DNA of 64,000 nucleotides from JAVBSX01 sp031549565 (GTDB lineage: Bacteria; Planctomycetota; Planctomycetia; Pirellulales; Thermoguttaceae): positions 1 to 64,000 of the forward strand of contig JAVBPO010000065.1 in assembly GCA_031549565.1 (NCBI GenBank), given 5' to 3'. Under the pieces are notes generated by a model. That model did no database searches. It saw nothing but the letters and a program-made list of their open reading frames with translations, and was not told the DNA's origin. Every line of letters starts with the position of its first letter. The first letter of the stretch is position 1. Shown piece after piece: positions 9,425 to 18,569 of this stretch. A program made the position numbers and the translations under genes.

Positions 9425-11023
9425 TTAGAAGTTGATGCGGCAGCTCACGCCGAGGATGTCGCTGCTCGTCTTGTAACCGTTCGTATTCTGATAATCCCAG
9501 TCCGAGATCTGGTGGATGTAGTTGAAGCACCACTTCGTCTGCGGATTCCAGTACCAGTTCAAAGCCAAGCCGAGTTCGTGATCCTGTCCCCAACGAGAGG
9601 TATCACCGGCACCCCCGACGAAATCGTCGTTGTTGTAGTAGCCGTAGTATCCGGCCAATTCCCACGCTCCGGGGCCCTGGATGCAGTTGAATGTTCCGCG
9701 TTTGTACGTCATGAACGGGCAACGAACGACCGGGGCTCCCCAGCAAGCGCCGTCTTTGGAATACTTGCGGTAATCACCGCGAGTGAGGAATTGACGCACC
9801 ATGACGAAACCGCCGTAAGCGTCTTTGTCATTGTTTTCCGCCAAGTAACCGGCTCGATACGCGTCTTCGTAATGTTGCAGGAAAAATTCCCCCTGAACGC
9901 AGAACCCGCCGTTTTGGAAGACGGCTTCGCCGCCGACCTTCTGGTACGAAGAAGCGTAAAATCCTCCGGAATCGATGAAATCCAGGCCGAGATCTCCCCA
10001 TCCGCCCGGGGAAACCTTGGTTTGCAAGGTGTTCGAACCCGGGTCGGTGTAATTGTAGTATCCGCCGAAAAGGAACAGGCAACGACCGTCCTGCTGATAC
10101 ATCGGTGCGAAGGTCAAGCGACCGTTGAGCGTGAAGCCTTGGGAATCTTTCACGGCCCGGTGTATGTCCGAAACGTTCGTGGCGTCATAAAACCCGAGGA
10201 ACAACCGGCCGCGATCCTGCGCGAACAGGTGCCGGGACGTGATCCCGATACGGCGCGACGTAAACTGGTTGCCCGAAGGGCTCGGCGGTTCCATGAACGT
10301 ATAGTTCGTCGTGCCGTTACAGGTTTCCGACCCGGCGTCCTCGACGTATTGATTTCCGATACGAACGTATTCGAGTATCGGAACGTTTTTGATCCCGAGG
10401 AACATGTCCTTGAAGCCGGCGGAACCGCGGTTTCCATTCCAGTTTTCGAATCCGATTTCGAGTTTGTAATCGAGGAAATCGTAAGCGGTTCCGGTCGCGG
10501 TCAAACGGGCTTCGCGGAAACCGGTGTAGTTGGATCCTGTTCCGTAATTCTGGCCGTCCTGGTCCACGTTGGCGACGTTGACGCTGTCCATGAAGATTCG
10601 TCCGCCGAATTTCGGAGCGGTGAATCCTTTCTTCGGGTCGGCTTTGTCCGATTTTTTCGCGATCTCTTTTTTCAGGTCGGCGTATTGCGAATTCAGTTTT
10701 TCGAGATCCCGAATGAGATCGTCGAACGATTTTTCCTTGACTTCCGCGGCGTAACCCGGCGTCGGGCTGTACGGAAGGACCGTTTCGTACGGTTGCGGCA
10801 TCGGCGAGTGAAACGGCTGGACCGGCGGTGCTTGAACCGAAGGCGATTCGACGACCTGCGGCGGCGATTGCGCATTGCCCCGATGATCCGAGGAAACCTG
10901 CCGGATTTCCTGTTGCGGTGTCACGGGCGTCATCTCGACCCACTCCTGGGCGTAAGCCGTGGAGAGTCCGGACGCGAGGCCGATCGCGCCCAAGGTCGCA
11001 AGAAATGAACGAAGTTTTTTCAT
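9425..11023 (-). CDS. Outer-membrane porin of the OprO/OprP-like type with N-terminal coiled coil
   Basis: 532 residues. A Sec signal peptide (MKKLRSF...STAYA, cleavage near residue 25) is followed by a Pro/Gln/Val-rich linker and a short coiled coil around residues 105-125 (DLEKLNSQYADLKKEIAKK), which probably trimerises or contacts the cell wall. From FGGRIFMDSVNV onward the sequence is alternating amphipathic strands rich in Tyr/Gly/Asn/Trp, ending in ...SCRINF with a terminal Phe as in BAM-assembled barrels. Segments such as TGFREARLTATGTAYDFLDY resemble phosphate-selective porin O/P proteins. A strong ribosome site AAAGGAG lies 7 bases before the ATG, and there is a good terminator, so it is likely monocistronic and well expressed. 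The solute is unknown. Confidence 0.8.
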   Translation of the reverse strand: MKKLRSFLATLGAIGLASGLSTAYAQEWVEMTPVTPQQEIRQVSSDHRGNAQSPPQVVESPSVQAPPVQPFHSPMPQPYETVLPYSPTPGYAAEVKEKSFDDLIRDLEKLNSQYADLKKEIAKKSDKADPKKGFTAPKFGGRIFMDSVNVANVDQDGQNYGTGSNYTGFREARLTATGTAYDFLDYKLEIGFENWNGNRGSAGFKDMFLGIKNVPILEYVRIGNQYVEDAGSETCNGTTNYTFMEPPSPSGNQFTSRRIGITSRHLFAQDRGRLFLGFYDATNVSDIHRAVKDSQGFTLNGRLTFAPMYQQDGRCLFLFGGYYNYTDPGSNTLQTKVSPGGWGDLGLDFIDSGGFYASSYQKVGGEAVFQNGGFCVQGEFFLQHYEDAYRAGYLAENNDKDAYGGFVMVRQFLTRGDYRKYSKDGACWGAPVVRCPFMTYKRGTFNCIQGPGAWELAGYYGYYNNDDFVGGAGDTSRWGQDHELGLALNWYWNPQTKWCFNYIHQISDWDYQNTNGYKTSSDILGVSCRINF

Positions 11024-11496
11024 ACATCACTCCTTTGTGTTGAAAATTGAAATTGAGCCGTCGGGCCGCACACTTCCATTCGTGCGGGTTATTCCGAAAA
11101 TTCCGTTTTTCACGGATGCTCTGTGTCAACGAGGCCGAAAGCGAAGATTATCGCTTTCTTCACCGATAGTATCGAATCGAAAGCGTGCAAGGGTTTTGTG
11201 CGGTTGGTGGAAATTGCCGATTTTTGTTTCCGTATGTTCCTACGTCCCGCACAGCCCCTACCGAAGGAACGTCCGGCTTTGCAGATTAATCACTTCTTGA
11301 GGAATCCCTCGGTTGTGACTTCGTCTTTGTTTGAAAATCTTCCGGGAAACCCCTTTTCCGTACATTGACACGCAATAAAATGCCAATGTAGAAAATGGTG
11401 TAATAGGCTTTTGGGTGGTGATGGGCGGGACAGGCCCTGCCGCTAACGATTCTCATCATGGGCGGAGCAGGCTCCGCCGCTAACTTTATTTTGCTC
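11024..11496. other. Intergenic region with two GC-rich palindromic elements
   Basis: Between the divergent porin and citrate synthase genes. The porin side carries its ribosome site (11029-11035). Around 11421-11485 are two tandem copies of the element ending CGCTAAC, the second only about 12 bases before the citrate synthase start. No gene is supported in the rest. Confidence 0.5.
11421..11484 (+). repeat. Two tandem copies of the GC-rich ...GCCGCTAAC palindromic element
   Basis: Copy 1 (about 11421-11448) contains GGGCGGGACAGGCCCTGCC then GCTAACGA; copy 2 (about 11459-11484) contains GGCGGAGCAGGCTCCGCC then GCTAAC. Each is a short hairpin followed by the constant GCTAAC. Relatives lie at 16252-16277, 46450-46476 and, inverted, at 41984-42014. 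Confidence 0.7.
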
Positions 11497-12792
11497 ATGA
11501 GCGACGAAAACGCGATTCTCACCGTCAACGGACAAACGATCGAGCTTCCGGTCTACACGGGTTCGGAAGGACAGAAAGCAATCGACATTTCCGGTTTATT
11601 CGATCAATACGGCATTACGACCTTCGACCCATCGTTGGCGAGTACAGCGATTTGCCGGAGCGAAATCACTTATATCGATGGCGACCAAGGGATTCTCCGA
11701 TACCGTGGAATTCCGATCGAGCAGTTCGACCGGCCCAAGCCGAACTTCATCGAAGCGGCGATGCTTTTGATCAACGGCAAGCTCCCGACACGACCGGAGT
11801 TGGCCGATTTTCGAGATCGGTTAACCGACAACGAGCTGATCGACGAAGGGATACGCCGTCAATTCCAGAATATTCCGCCCAAGTCGCCTCCGATGGCGAT
11901 TCTTTCGGCGATGCTCAGTCAACTGGCGTGCTATTACGAAAAATTCCTCCCGCTGGGGGACGACGAGTTGTTCGTCGAAGCGGCGGCGAGATTGATTAGT
12001 AAAGTACGGACCATTGCGGCGTTTTCGTATCGGCGATCGAAAGGTTTGCCGTTTACGTACCCGGACCCGGCTTTGCGATACTGCGCGAACTTTTTGCACA
12101 TGATGTTCTCGATTCCCTACCAACAGTATGAGGTATCCTCGGAAATCGAGGACGCGTTGAACCTGATCCTGATCCTGCACGCCGACCACGAGCAGAATTG
12201 CAGTACGGCAACGGTTCGGGTCGTCGGTTCGGCGAAAGCGAACCTTTTCGCGGCTTGCGCGGCGGGAGTCAACGCCCTTTGGGGCCCGTTGCACGGCGGA
12301 GCGAACGTCGAGGTAATGAGGATGCTCGACCAGATTCACAAAGGGGGTATGAGCGCTCAGGAATGTCTCGAAAAAGCGAAGGACAAAACCGATCCGTTCA
12401 AGCTGTTCGGTTTCGGGCATCGGGTCTACAAAAACTACGATCCTCGGGCGAAAATGCTACGCGCCTGTGCGGATCGGGTCTTTACGAAACTGAAAAAGAT
12501 TGATCCGCTTTTGGATATTGCCCGAAAATTGGAAGAATTGGCGCTTGCCGATCCGTATTTCGTCGAGCGGAAACTGTACCCGAACGTCGATTTTTACAGC
12601 GGCATTCTGCTTCGTGCGATGGGAATACCGACGAACATGTTCACGGTCCTGTTCGGAATCGGTCGCCTTCCCGGCTGGGTCGCTCAGTGGAAAGAGTCGC
12701 ACGACACCCCGAACTCAAAAATCATCCGCCCGCGTCAGCTTTACGTCGGCAACACAACGACCGATTACGTGCCGATTGAGGAACGGAAGTAA
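11497..12792 (+). CDS. gltA: Citrate synthase (type II)
   Basis: 431 residues. It condenses acetyl-CoA and oxaloacetate in the cytosol, the entry step of the TCA cycle. Visible signatures: ICRSEITYIDGDQGILRYRG near the N-terminus, the active-site region LHGGANVEVMRML, the catalytic FGFGHRVYKNYDPRA, and the final catalytic Asp in NVDFYSGILLRAMGIP. The start at 11497 (MSDENAILTVNG) gives the standard type II N-terminal beta-strand; the upstream in-frame ATG at 11458 would translate a palindromic repeat and is rejected. The ribosome site is weak, and a repeat hairpin sits in the 5' leader. Convergent with pyrF downstream. Confidence 0.95.
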   Translation: MSDENAILTVNGQTIELPVYTGSEGQKAIDISGLFDQYGITTFDPSLASTAICRSEITYIDGDQGILRYRGIPIEQFDRPKPNFIEAAMLLINGKLPTRPELADFRDRLTDNELIDEGIRRQFQNIPPKSPPMAILSAMLSQLACYYEKFLPLGDDELFVEAAARLISKVRTIAAFSYRRSKGLPFTYPDPALRYCANFLHMMFSIPYQQYEVSSEIEDALNLILILHADHEQNCSTATVRVVGSAKANLFAACAAGVNALWGPLHGGANVEVMRMLDQIHKGGMSAQECLEKAKDKTDPFKLFGFGHRVYKNYDPRAKMLRACADRVFTKLKKIDPLLDIARKLEELALADPYFVERKLYPNVDFYSGILLRAMGIPTNMFTVLFGIGRLPGWVAQWKESHDTPNSKIIRPRQLYVGNTTTDYVPIEERK

Positions 12793-12911
12793 GGTCGGCT
12801 GATTCGAAAAGGGATTGTTCTGTCTTGCACCTCGGTGTCAGATGCGGTAGATCCTTGTGTTTGCCGCCCTTTCTCCGGAATACATCTGTTCCACGCAAGA
12901 ATGTTTTTTCC

Positions 12912-13781
12912 TCAATGCGACACACAATTGAGTTGCTCGATCATTTCCACGGTTGCCGCTTCGACCGCGCGTTGCCAATCGAGGTCGGCGTAACGCTTTT
13001 GCGTGTGGGCAAAGATAATGCCCCGGGAATTGTTCACGATCGCTCCGAGCCCTTCGGAATCGAACGCCGGAGCGACGTCCTTGGCGGAACCACCCTGCGC
13101 CCCGAAGCCGGGAACGAGGAACCAAACATTCGGCATCAACGTCCTCAGTTCGGCCAGCTGCTCCGGCCAAGTCGCGCCGACGACCGCTCCGATACTGCCG
13201 TATTGACCGGCGCCCAATGTTTTCAAGGACGCCGTCTGTACATATTCGGCGACATGTCGATAAATCGACTTGCCGTCGGCCGCGATCAAATCCTGAAGCA
13301 TCGCGCCGCCGGGATTCGACGTTTTCACGAGTACGAAAACGCCGGCTCCGCGGTCGGCGGCGGTTTCGAAAAACGGCGTCAAGCTGTCGTCGCCGAGGTA
13401 CGGGCTGACCGTGATCGCGTCGCCGCCCCAAATGCTTTTTTCGCCGAGCATTCCGTCGGCGTAAGCCGCGGCGGTCGTTCCGATGTCGTTGCGCTTTCCG
13501 TCGAGGATTACGAGCAGTCCTTTTTGCCGGGCATATTGAACCACCATCTGCAGCACGGCCATCCCTCCCGCTCCGTGTTGCTCGAAGAACGCGACTTGCG
13601 GTTTCACGGCGGGAACCAGTGGGGCAACCACGTCGATCACCCCTTTGCAGAAATCGAGAAACGAACCTTTGCACGAAGGCGGCAGTGATTCAAAACGAGG
13701 ATCCAAACCGACGAGGACCGCCGATTTTTTGGCTCGAACGGCTGTTTCAAGGCGATCGGAAAAAGAATTATTGTTCAGCAT
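12912..13781 (-). CDS. pyrF: Orotidine 5'-phosphate decarboxylase (type 2)
   Basis: 289 residues; converts OMP to UMP, the last step of de novo pyrimidine synthesis. The TIM-barrel signatures are VLVGLDPRFESLP near the N-terminus, VKPQVAFFEQHGAGG, and the catalytic ILDGKRNDIGTTAAAYA, whose Lys-Asp pair belongs to the subtype-2 enzymes. Later motifs include VSPYLGDDSLTPFF and VKTSNPGG. I start it at 13781 (MLNNNSFSDRL); the open frame extends upstream but runs into a dispersed palindromic repeat at 13896-14011. It stands alone without other pyr genes. Confidence 0.93.
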   Translation of the reverse strand: MLNNNSFSDRLETAVRAKKSAVLVGLDPRFESLPPSCKGSFLDFCKGVIDVVAPLVPAVKPQVAFFEQHGAGGMAVLQMVVQYARQKGLLVILDGKRNDIGTTAAAYADGMLGEKSIWGGDAITVSPYLGDDSLTPFFETAADRGAGVFVLVKTSNPGGAMLQDLIAADGKSIYRHVAEYVQTASLKTLGAGQYGSIGAVVGATWPEQLAELRTLMPNVWFLVPGFGAQGGSAKDVAPAFDSEGLGAIVNNSRGIIFAHTQKRYADLDWQRAVEAATVEMIEQLNCVSH

Positions 13782-13895
13782 AGGGCAAGGAGTCGCACGA
13801 ATCAGGGCCGCGCACGGTGTAAGCGGTATTGGCGGGGCGTTGTAAAATGACAAGCAAACGGTGGGAAACAGAGAGGGGTTTCTGTCCGAAAATAT

Positions 13896-14011
13896 GGTCC
13901 CCTCTCCCCCGGTACTCCGGGGGAGAGGGCTAGGGTGAGGGGGTGGAGCTGTTTGACGCTTCATTTCCCCTCACCCTAACCCTCTCCCCGGAATACCGGG
14001 GAGAGGGGACC
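13896..14011. repeat. Long inverted repeat, GGTCCCCTCTCC family, copy 1
   Basis: A 116-bp element bounded by GGTCCCCTCTCCCCC and its complement GGGGAGAGGGGACC. Each arm also carries an internal small hairpin (CCGGTACTCCGG; CCGGAATACCGG) and a CCTCACCCTAACCCTC motif around the centre. A second copy with the same ends is at 47331-47435. It sits between the pyrF promoter side and the WD40 gene stop, and could act as a bidirectional hairpin. Confidence 0.8.
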
Positions 14012-14042
14012 GGCGTTTTGGCAGTTTTATTTCCTCACTATC

Positions 14043-15644
14043 TCACTCCTGGACCGCGAAGTTTTCCGGCAGATTGTAAATCGTCGGGGCGAATCCGGCG
14101 ACGACGATGAGCGATTTCTGGTCCGGCGTAAAACGGACACGGTAAATGTGATTGCCCGAGTTCCTCGCGTCGGACCAGAGCGGCTCCTTCGTCGCGATGT
14201 CCCAGATGACGACCCGGTAATCGACGTCGCCCGTGACGAGAAACCGACCGTCGGGACTGAAATCCGCCGAACGCATCGAATGTCCGTATCCGCCGAAATT
14301 GTTGACCTGCACGCCGGTGGGGACGTCGTAAATGAGGACGTACGGTTCGCTCCACTTCGACGTGAGCGCCAATTTCGTTCCGTCAGGGCTGAAACGGACG
14401 CAAAATAGATCGCCTTGTGCGGCGGACGCGATTTTGCGGGTCGGCTCGCTGTTTTCCATCGACCAGAAACAAAGGGCGCCGTCAACGCCGATCGACGCGA
14501 ACATTTTTCCGCTTGGATGAAACGCGATATCACGAATCTCTTCGGTGTGTCCTTCCTCGAACTCTTTGAGGACCTTACCCGTGTCCGTGTCCCACGCGAA
14601 CAGTCGCCCTTTGTCTGAACCGGCGATTGCGTAAGCTCCGTCTTTGTGGATCGCGATTCGCATGACGTTGCAATGCGGCATCGGCGAGAATTCGGCGTGG
14701 TTTTCAAACGTCGCGGCGTTGAAAACGTGGATTTTCGGCGTCGTATCGGCGGAGATTAAAAGCGGCAAGGCCGGATGAAAAGCGACGTCCATCACCGGAC
14801 CGTCGTTGGACATTTCCCCGAGAAGTGTTCGCGTCGAAAGCTCATAAAGCCGGGCCGTACAGTCGTTGATATTCGAACCGGTCATAAATTGGGTTCCGTC
14901 GGCGCTCATCGCTCCGGCTTCGGTCCAATCGCCGCATCCTTCCAGTTTCGCCGAGGGGCCCGGCAGATTCGATTGAATCGCGTGGAGTTTTTCTTCCCGC
15001 TGCTGCGCCACGGCCGGATCGAACATTTCGATGTTCTTCTCTTTCGGGAATCGGGCGACGGCATTTTTCCAACCGAACGGACAGGTCGGCTTTTTCGCGT
15101 AACGGTCGAAATCTTTTTGCACGGCGTCCCGAATTTTTCGGATCGAAACCGCTTCCTCGATCATTTCCTGTTTCGTCGATTCCCGGATCAATGTTTCCAA
15201 CGCGTCCAGTTCGTCGCGAAACATCTGTTCGGTTGAAGATTTCAATTCGTTTTCAATTCCTTCCTGGGTCGTCTTCCGGAAAGTCGTTACGTTTTCCGGA
15301 ACATCGGCGTCGAGCTGCCCGTCCCAAGGGGCCAGGGAAATTTCGACTTCCAGGATGAGTTGCGATTCCTTGACCGCTTCGGTCATTTTTTGCACGGCAA
15401 GTACGCCGTCGAGATTTCCGTCTTCGACGCACGCTTTACGGCTTTCGGCCAACATTTCAAGCTGCTTGGCGAACATCGCTTCGCAATCTTGGGCGTACTT
15501 CTTTTGGATGTTCTTTTCCTTTTGAGATCTTTCCTGTTCGATTTTGACGAGGGAGTTAATCAACTCCATCTCGCCTGCGAACGCCTGAAAGCAAAGAACG
15601 GAAGTGAAAAACGACACACAGAAAATCGCGGTTTTCAGGTTCAT
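14043..15644 (-). CDS. Secreted WD40-repeat protein with N-terminal coiled coil
   Basis: 533 residues. Signal peptide residues 1-23 (MNLKTAIFCVSFF...AFA). Residues about 24-200 are strongly helical and charged, resembling a coiled coil. From about residue 235 to the end there is a beta-propeller built of WD40-like repeats, with units such as RLFAWDTDTGKVLKEFEEGH, DIAFHPSGKMFASIGVDGAL, VRFSPDGTKLAL and DFSPDGRFLVTGDVDYRVVIWD; about six or seven blades are visible. It probably acts as a scaffold outside the cytoplasm; no catalytic motif is evident and no partner is suggested by the neighbours. Confidence 0.78.
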   Translation of the reverse strand: MNLKTAIFCVSFFTSVLCFQAFAGEMELINSLVKIEQERSQKEKNIQKKYAQDCEAMFAKQLEMLAESRKACVEDGNLDGVLAVQKMTEAVKESQLILEVEISLAPWDGQLDADVPENVTTFRKTTQEGIENELKSSTEQMFRDELDALETLIRESTKQEMIEEAVSIRKIRDAVQKDFDRYAKKPTCPFGWKNAVARFPKEKNIEMFDPAVAQQREEKLHAIQSNLPGPSAKLEGCGDWTEAGAMSADGTQFMTGSNINDCTARLYELSTRTLLGEMSNDGPVMDVAFHPALPLLISADTTPKIHVFNAATFENHAEFSPMPHCNVMRIAIHKDGAYAIAGSDKGRLFAWDTDTGKVLKEFEEGHTEEIRDIAFHPSGKMFASIGVDGALCFWSMENSEPTRKIASAAQGDLFCVRFSPDGTKLALTSKWSEPYVLIYDVPTGVQVNNFGGYGHSMRSADFSPDGRFLVTGDVDYRVVIWDIATKEPLWSDARNSGNHIYRVRFTPDQKSLIVVAGFAPTIYNLPENFAVQE

Positions 15645-15707
15645 CGGCGGAGGGGGGAAAGAAGTTGGAGGCCGTTTGATAATTTATACCGTAAAAGAGA
15701 GGAGGTT

Positions 15708-15813
15708 GTCATGCTGAGTGAAACGAAGCATCTGGCTTCCGAATCAATACGTTCTGGTTTTTCAAGGACGTTCTCTTGAGGAACCAGATTCTTCGGAGTA
15801 CCTCAGAATGACA
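15708..15813. repeat. Dispersed repeat, TCATGCTGAG...CTCAGAATGACA family, copy 2
   Basis: GTCATGCTGAGTGAAACGAAG and CTCGAGGTACT-like arms flank a centre that contains CATCTGGCTTCC and CCAGATTCTTCGG; the ends pair as GTCATGCTGAG / CTCAGAATGACA. Relatives are at 14-170 and 54990-55105. It lies upstream of the WD40 gene and downstream of the ferredoxin gene. Confidence 0.65.
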
Positions 15814-15881
15814 GTCCGTCAACATTTTTCAGTGTTGAATTTTCAAACAGCCTCTTTGCCACGGGATCAGGTCCCGTGTAT

Positions 15882-15907
15882 GCGTGCGGGCGAGACGCCC
15901 ACACTCC
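15882..15907. repeat. Short GTGCGGGCGAGACGCCCACAC palindromic element
   Basis: An imperfect hairpin with arms GTGCGGGCG / CGCCCACAC. The same motif, in either orientation, is found inside the coding sequence of the second BlaR-like gene at 26084-26167 and 27039-27087. It lies just beyond the ferredoxin stop. Confidence 0.65.
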
Positions 15908-15914
15908 AATCATT

Positions 15915-16088
15915 TTACTCGAGCGAAATCGCGCTGACCGGGCAGACGTCGACGCAAGCGCCGCAATCGCCGCAGGTGTCCGGATCGATTTGCGCTTTAT
16001 CGTCTTTCATGGCAATCGCTTCGAGCGGGCAGGAAGCGACACATTCACCGCAACCGGTGCATTTATCTCTATCGACAACAGCAGACAT
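15915..16088 (-). CDS. 2[4Fe-4S] ferredoxin
   Basis: 57 residues with two complete cluster motifs: KCTGCGECVASCP and TCGDCGACVDVCP, each CxxCxxCxxxCP. This is the bacterial (clostridial) dicluster ferredoxin fold, a soluble cytosolic low-potential electron carrier. The start at 16088 follows a strong AAGGAG (16095-16100) 6 bases upstream; the longer frame is not needed. No redox partner is adjacent. The soluble ferredoxin could serve radical-SAM or fermentative enzymes, which is inference from the anaerobic gene content of the window. Confidence 0.93.
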   Translation of the reverse strand: MSAVVDRDKCTGCGECVASCPLEAIAMKDDKAQIDPDTCGDCGACVDVCPVSAISLE

Positions 16089-16251
16089 GGTAATCTCCTT
16101 TGAAGTGTAAGGAATTTCTTTTGAAAAGCGAAGCGGATCGAAAGAGAACACTTTTGTGCCCCTTGAAACCACTTCCAACGTAACACACCAGAATAGGGCG
16201 GCGGCGCCAAAAATCAAGCCGCTCTTGGAAAAAAACTTTTCCCCCACAAAC

Positions 16252-16277
16252 GCGGGGCAAGCCCACGCCGCTAACGA
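16252..16277 (-). repeat. GC-rich ...CGCCGCTAAC palindromic element at the tsaD stop
   Basis: The element ACGCGGGGCAAGCCCACGCCGCTAACGA abuts the tsaD stop codon. Read on the minus strand, the conserved GTTAGCGGCG of the element supplies the TAG stop at 16271-16273. Other copies are listed at 11421-11484, 41984-42014 and 46450-46476. Confidence 0.65.
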
Positions 16278-17287
16278 AGAAGTCCCGGAAAAACGTCCAG
16301 ATCAAGCGACTCGAAAAGCCCCTTCTTGAAACGTTCCATTGCGACGGCGCCCATCACGGCGTTGTCGGTACACAGATTTTTCGGAGCAATAAAGAGACGG
16401 ATGCCGTGTTTTTTCGCGGCGTCTTCCATCTTTTCACGGAACCGCGAATTCGCCGCAACCCCACCGCCGACGCAAAGCGTTTCGTAGCCGGTCTTCCGGA
16501 CGGCGTGAATCGCTTTACCGACCAACGCGTCGACGACCGCCTCCTGGAAGGAAGCGGCAAGGTCCGCCAGTTCCTGTTCGGATAAGTTCACTTGCGAGAA
16601 ATCGGCTTTGCCTGGTCCGACCAGTTTGTACCGAATCGCTGTTTTCAAGCCGCTGAAGCTGAACTGAAGCCGGTCCGGTTCGTCCAGAAACGTCCTTGGA
16701 AACGAATACGCTTTCGGATTCCCCTGTTTCGCGATCCGATCCAGATGTGGACCGCCCGGATACGGCAGCCCGAGCATCGCGGCGACTTTGTCGAACGCTT
16801 CCCCGGCGGCGTCGTCGATCGTCGAGCCGAGCAACGTGAAATCGGTCGGACCTTCGCAGCGGTACAAACTGCTGTGTCCGCCGCTGACGATCAGGCCGAC
16901 GCACGGATAAATCTCCGTTTGAAAAGCGACTTTGCACGCGTAAACGTGCGCTTGTAAGTGGTTGATCGCCAAAAGCGGTTTGTCCAAAGCGACGCACAGC
17001 GCTTTCGCGGCGGTCAATCCGACGAGCAGCGAACCGGCCAGTCCCGGCGTATTGGCAACGGCGACCGCGTCCAAGTCGTCCAGCACGATCCCGGCCCGGC
17101 GGACCGCTTCGTCGACGATCGGAACGATCCGTTCCAAGTGCGCCCGGGACGCAATCTCCGGAACGACGCCGCCGAACCGTTCATGCAGATCGTCTTGGGA
17201 AGCGACGACCGAACCGAGGACTTCCAGATTCTCGCCGATCACGGCCGCCGCCGTTTCGTCGCAGGTGGTTTCTATCGTGAGAATCAT
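16271..17287 (-). CDS. tsaD: tRNA N6-adenosine threonylcarbamoyltransferase
   Basis: 338 residues. Transfers the threonylcarbamoyl group to A37 of ANN-decoding tRNAs, together with TsaB and TsaE. Signatures: ILTIETTCDETAAAV (ASKHA nucleotide-binding start), FGGVVPEIASRAHLERI, the metal-binding AINHLQAHVYA (H110 and H114), VSGGHSSLY, DDAAGEAFDKVAAMLGLPYPGGP and a C-terminal VGGGVAANSRFR. I start it at 17287, where Met is directly followed by the family's ILTIETTCDET. It begins 7 bases after the stop of the LarA-like gene and is almost certainly co-transcribed with it. Its stop codon comes from a dispersed repeat. Confidence 0.95.
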   Translation of the reverse strand: MILTIETTCDETAAAVIGENLEVLGSVVASQDDLHERFGGVVPEIASRAHLERIVPIVDEAVRRAGIVLDDLDAVAVANTPGLAGSLLVGLTAAKALCVALDKPLLAINHLQAHVYACKVAFQTEIYPCVGLIVSGGHSSLYRCEGPTDFTLLGSTIDDAAGEAFDKVAAMLGLPYPGGPHLDRIAKQGNPKAYSFPRTFLDEPDRLQFSFSGLKTAIRYKLVGPGKADFSQVNLSEQELADLAASFQEAVVDALVGKAIHAVRKTGYETLCVGGGVAANSRFREKMEDAAKKHGIRLFIAPKNLCTDNAVMGAVAMERFKKGLFESLDLDVFPGLLR

Positions 17288-17294
17288 TTGTAGG

Positions 17295-18569
17295 CTACAA
17301 TTTCTCCTGAGTCGTCCACAGTCCAGCCGAAGGGGTGCTGATGTAGTAAACCTCTTCACCGTCCGGCATGGTGTTCCTTCCGTTTTTCATTTTCGCGGGA
17401 TCGTACCGTTTCAAAGTTTCCGCGAGGTCGGCGTATCCGAACCCGACCGATTCGATCTCCTTTTTCGTCAGGTGTCCCGGCGCGTAGGTGATTTTGAAAC
17501 GGCCTTCGGACGAGCCGTGAATCAGGTGGGCGGTTCCGTGCGTCAGATCCTGAAGAATCGGTTCGGTTTTCCAAAGCTTCATTACTTTTTCCGTGCCGCA
17601 ATAACCGTATTTGCGGATCAGTTGATCGACGTCTTCCTGCTCGCCAAACCGCTTCAAACCGGGCGCGATGATGAGCAATTCGCCGCCGTCGGCCATTGCT
17701 TTGCGGGTCCGGTAAACGGCTTTATTGGCGACCCAAGTGCTGTGAAATTCGTCCCCCTGCATCACGGCGACAACTTTTTTCAGCGGCGGCACGATCGTGA
17801 TGTTCTGTTCCCGGGATGCCCGGGCGCCCATGAGGTAAGTTTCCAGATCGTCGCCGACGTACACGCCGGTGTGTCCGAGTTTGCCCGCTTTGTCGTACGC
17901 CATAACGACCTGGAAATAAAAGTCCGGAAGCTCGGACAGGTACTGGTCTTCCGCTTCGTTGTAACAGGCGCGAAGCGGCGTGATGAGTTGCCCGAGATTG
18001 TTCTCGATTCCGCAACACGCCGCCATCATGTGGGACGCACAGATCATTTCCTTGCCGCCGAGGCCGATGAAGTAGTTCTTGTTGTGGTTCGCGAAACCGA
18101 GTACTTCATGCGGAACGATGTGTCCGACGTTGATGATCAGATCCCATTTCGTTTCCAGAAGCATCTTGTTGAGCGAAACGGGAATCTCCCAGTCGGCTTT
18201 TCCTTTGGAAATTTCTTTGACGAAATCGGCGGAAACTTCGCCGATCCGTTTGGAGCCGTTGCGCCAATCGTGAACATGAATATTCGCTTCCGGAACTGAA
18301 CCGAACATCCACTCGTTTTGCTCCGGCGTGTGGGGAACGTGCTGTCCGAGTGTCGGAATGAGATGCACGTCGGAGGTTTCCGCGAAGATTTTGTAGAATT
18401 CTTCCGCGATCCACCCCGCCCCGCTGTGAGCCCGGGTAATGTCGGGCGGAAGAATGAGGACCTTTTTCGGCTTTCCGTTGATGCGGTCGCGGGCTTCCCC
18501 GGCTGCATTGCGAACGAGAGTTAAGACGTTCTCTTTCGTGAGAGTTCCTTCTTCGTAGAACCAAGGCAT
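17295..18569 (-). CDS. LarA-like nickel-dependent racemase/epimerase family protein (DUF2088)
   Basis: 424 residues, the normal LarA length. Motifs include LPPDITRAHSGAG (the D.TR.. cofactor-site signature), TLGQHVPHTPEQN and HIVPHEVLGFANHNKNYFIGL, corresponding to the His-rich segments that hold the nickel-pincer cofactor in LarA; ADGGELLIIAPGL lies in the second domain. LarA uses the NPN cofactor made by LarB, LarC and LarE, none of which is in this window. The family acts on various 2-hydroxy acids, so lactate is only one possible substrate. The gene directly precedes tsaD. Confidence 0.82.
   Translation of the reverse strand: MPWFYEEGTLTKENVLTLVRNAAGEARDRINGKPKKVLILPPDITRAHSGAGWIAEEFYKIFAETSDVHLIPTLGQHVPHTPEQNEWMFGSVPEANIHVHDWRNGSKRIGEVSADFVKEISKGKADWEIPVSLNKMLLETKWDLIINVGHIVPHEVLGFANHNKNYFIGLGGKEMICASHMMAACCGIENNLGQLITPLRACYNEAEDQYLSELPDFYFQVVMAYDKAGKLGHTGVYVGDDLETYLMGARASREQNITIVPPLKKVVAVMQGDEFHSTWVANKAVYRTRKAMADGGELLIIAPGLKRFGEQEDVDQLIRKYGYCGTEKVMKLWKTEPILQDLTHGTAHLIHGSSEGRFKITYAPGHLTKKEIESVGFGYADLAETLKRYDPAKMKNGRNTMPDGEEVYYISTPSAGLWTTQEKL

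Noticed and set aside
9512..11008. 498-codon plus-strand open frame opposite the porin gene
   Set aside because: It is the complement of a strongly supported secreted porin with signal peptide, ribosome site and terminator; the antisense frame stays open through codon bias and its translation shows no domain.
16962..18299. 445-codon plus-strand open frame opposite tsaD and the LarA-like gene
   Set aside because: Crosses two well-defined minus-strand genes and has no recognisable motif or start.
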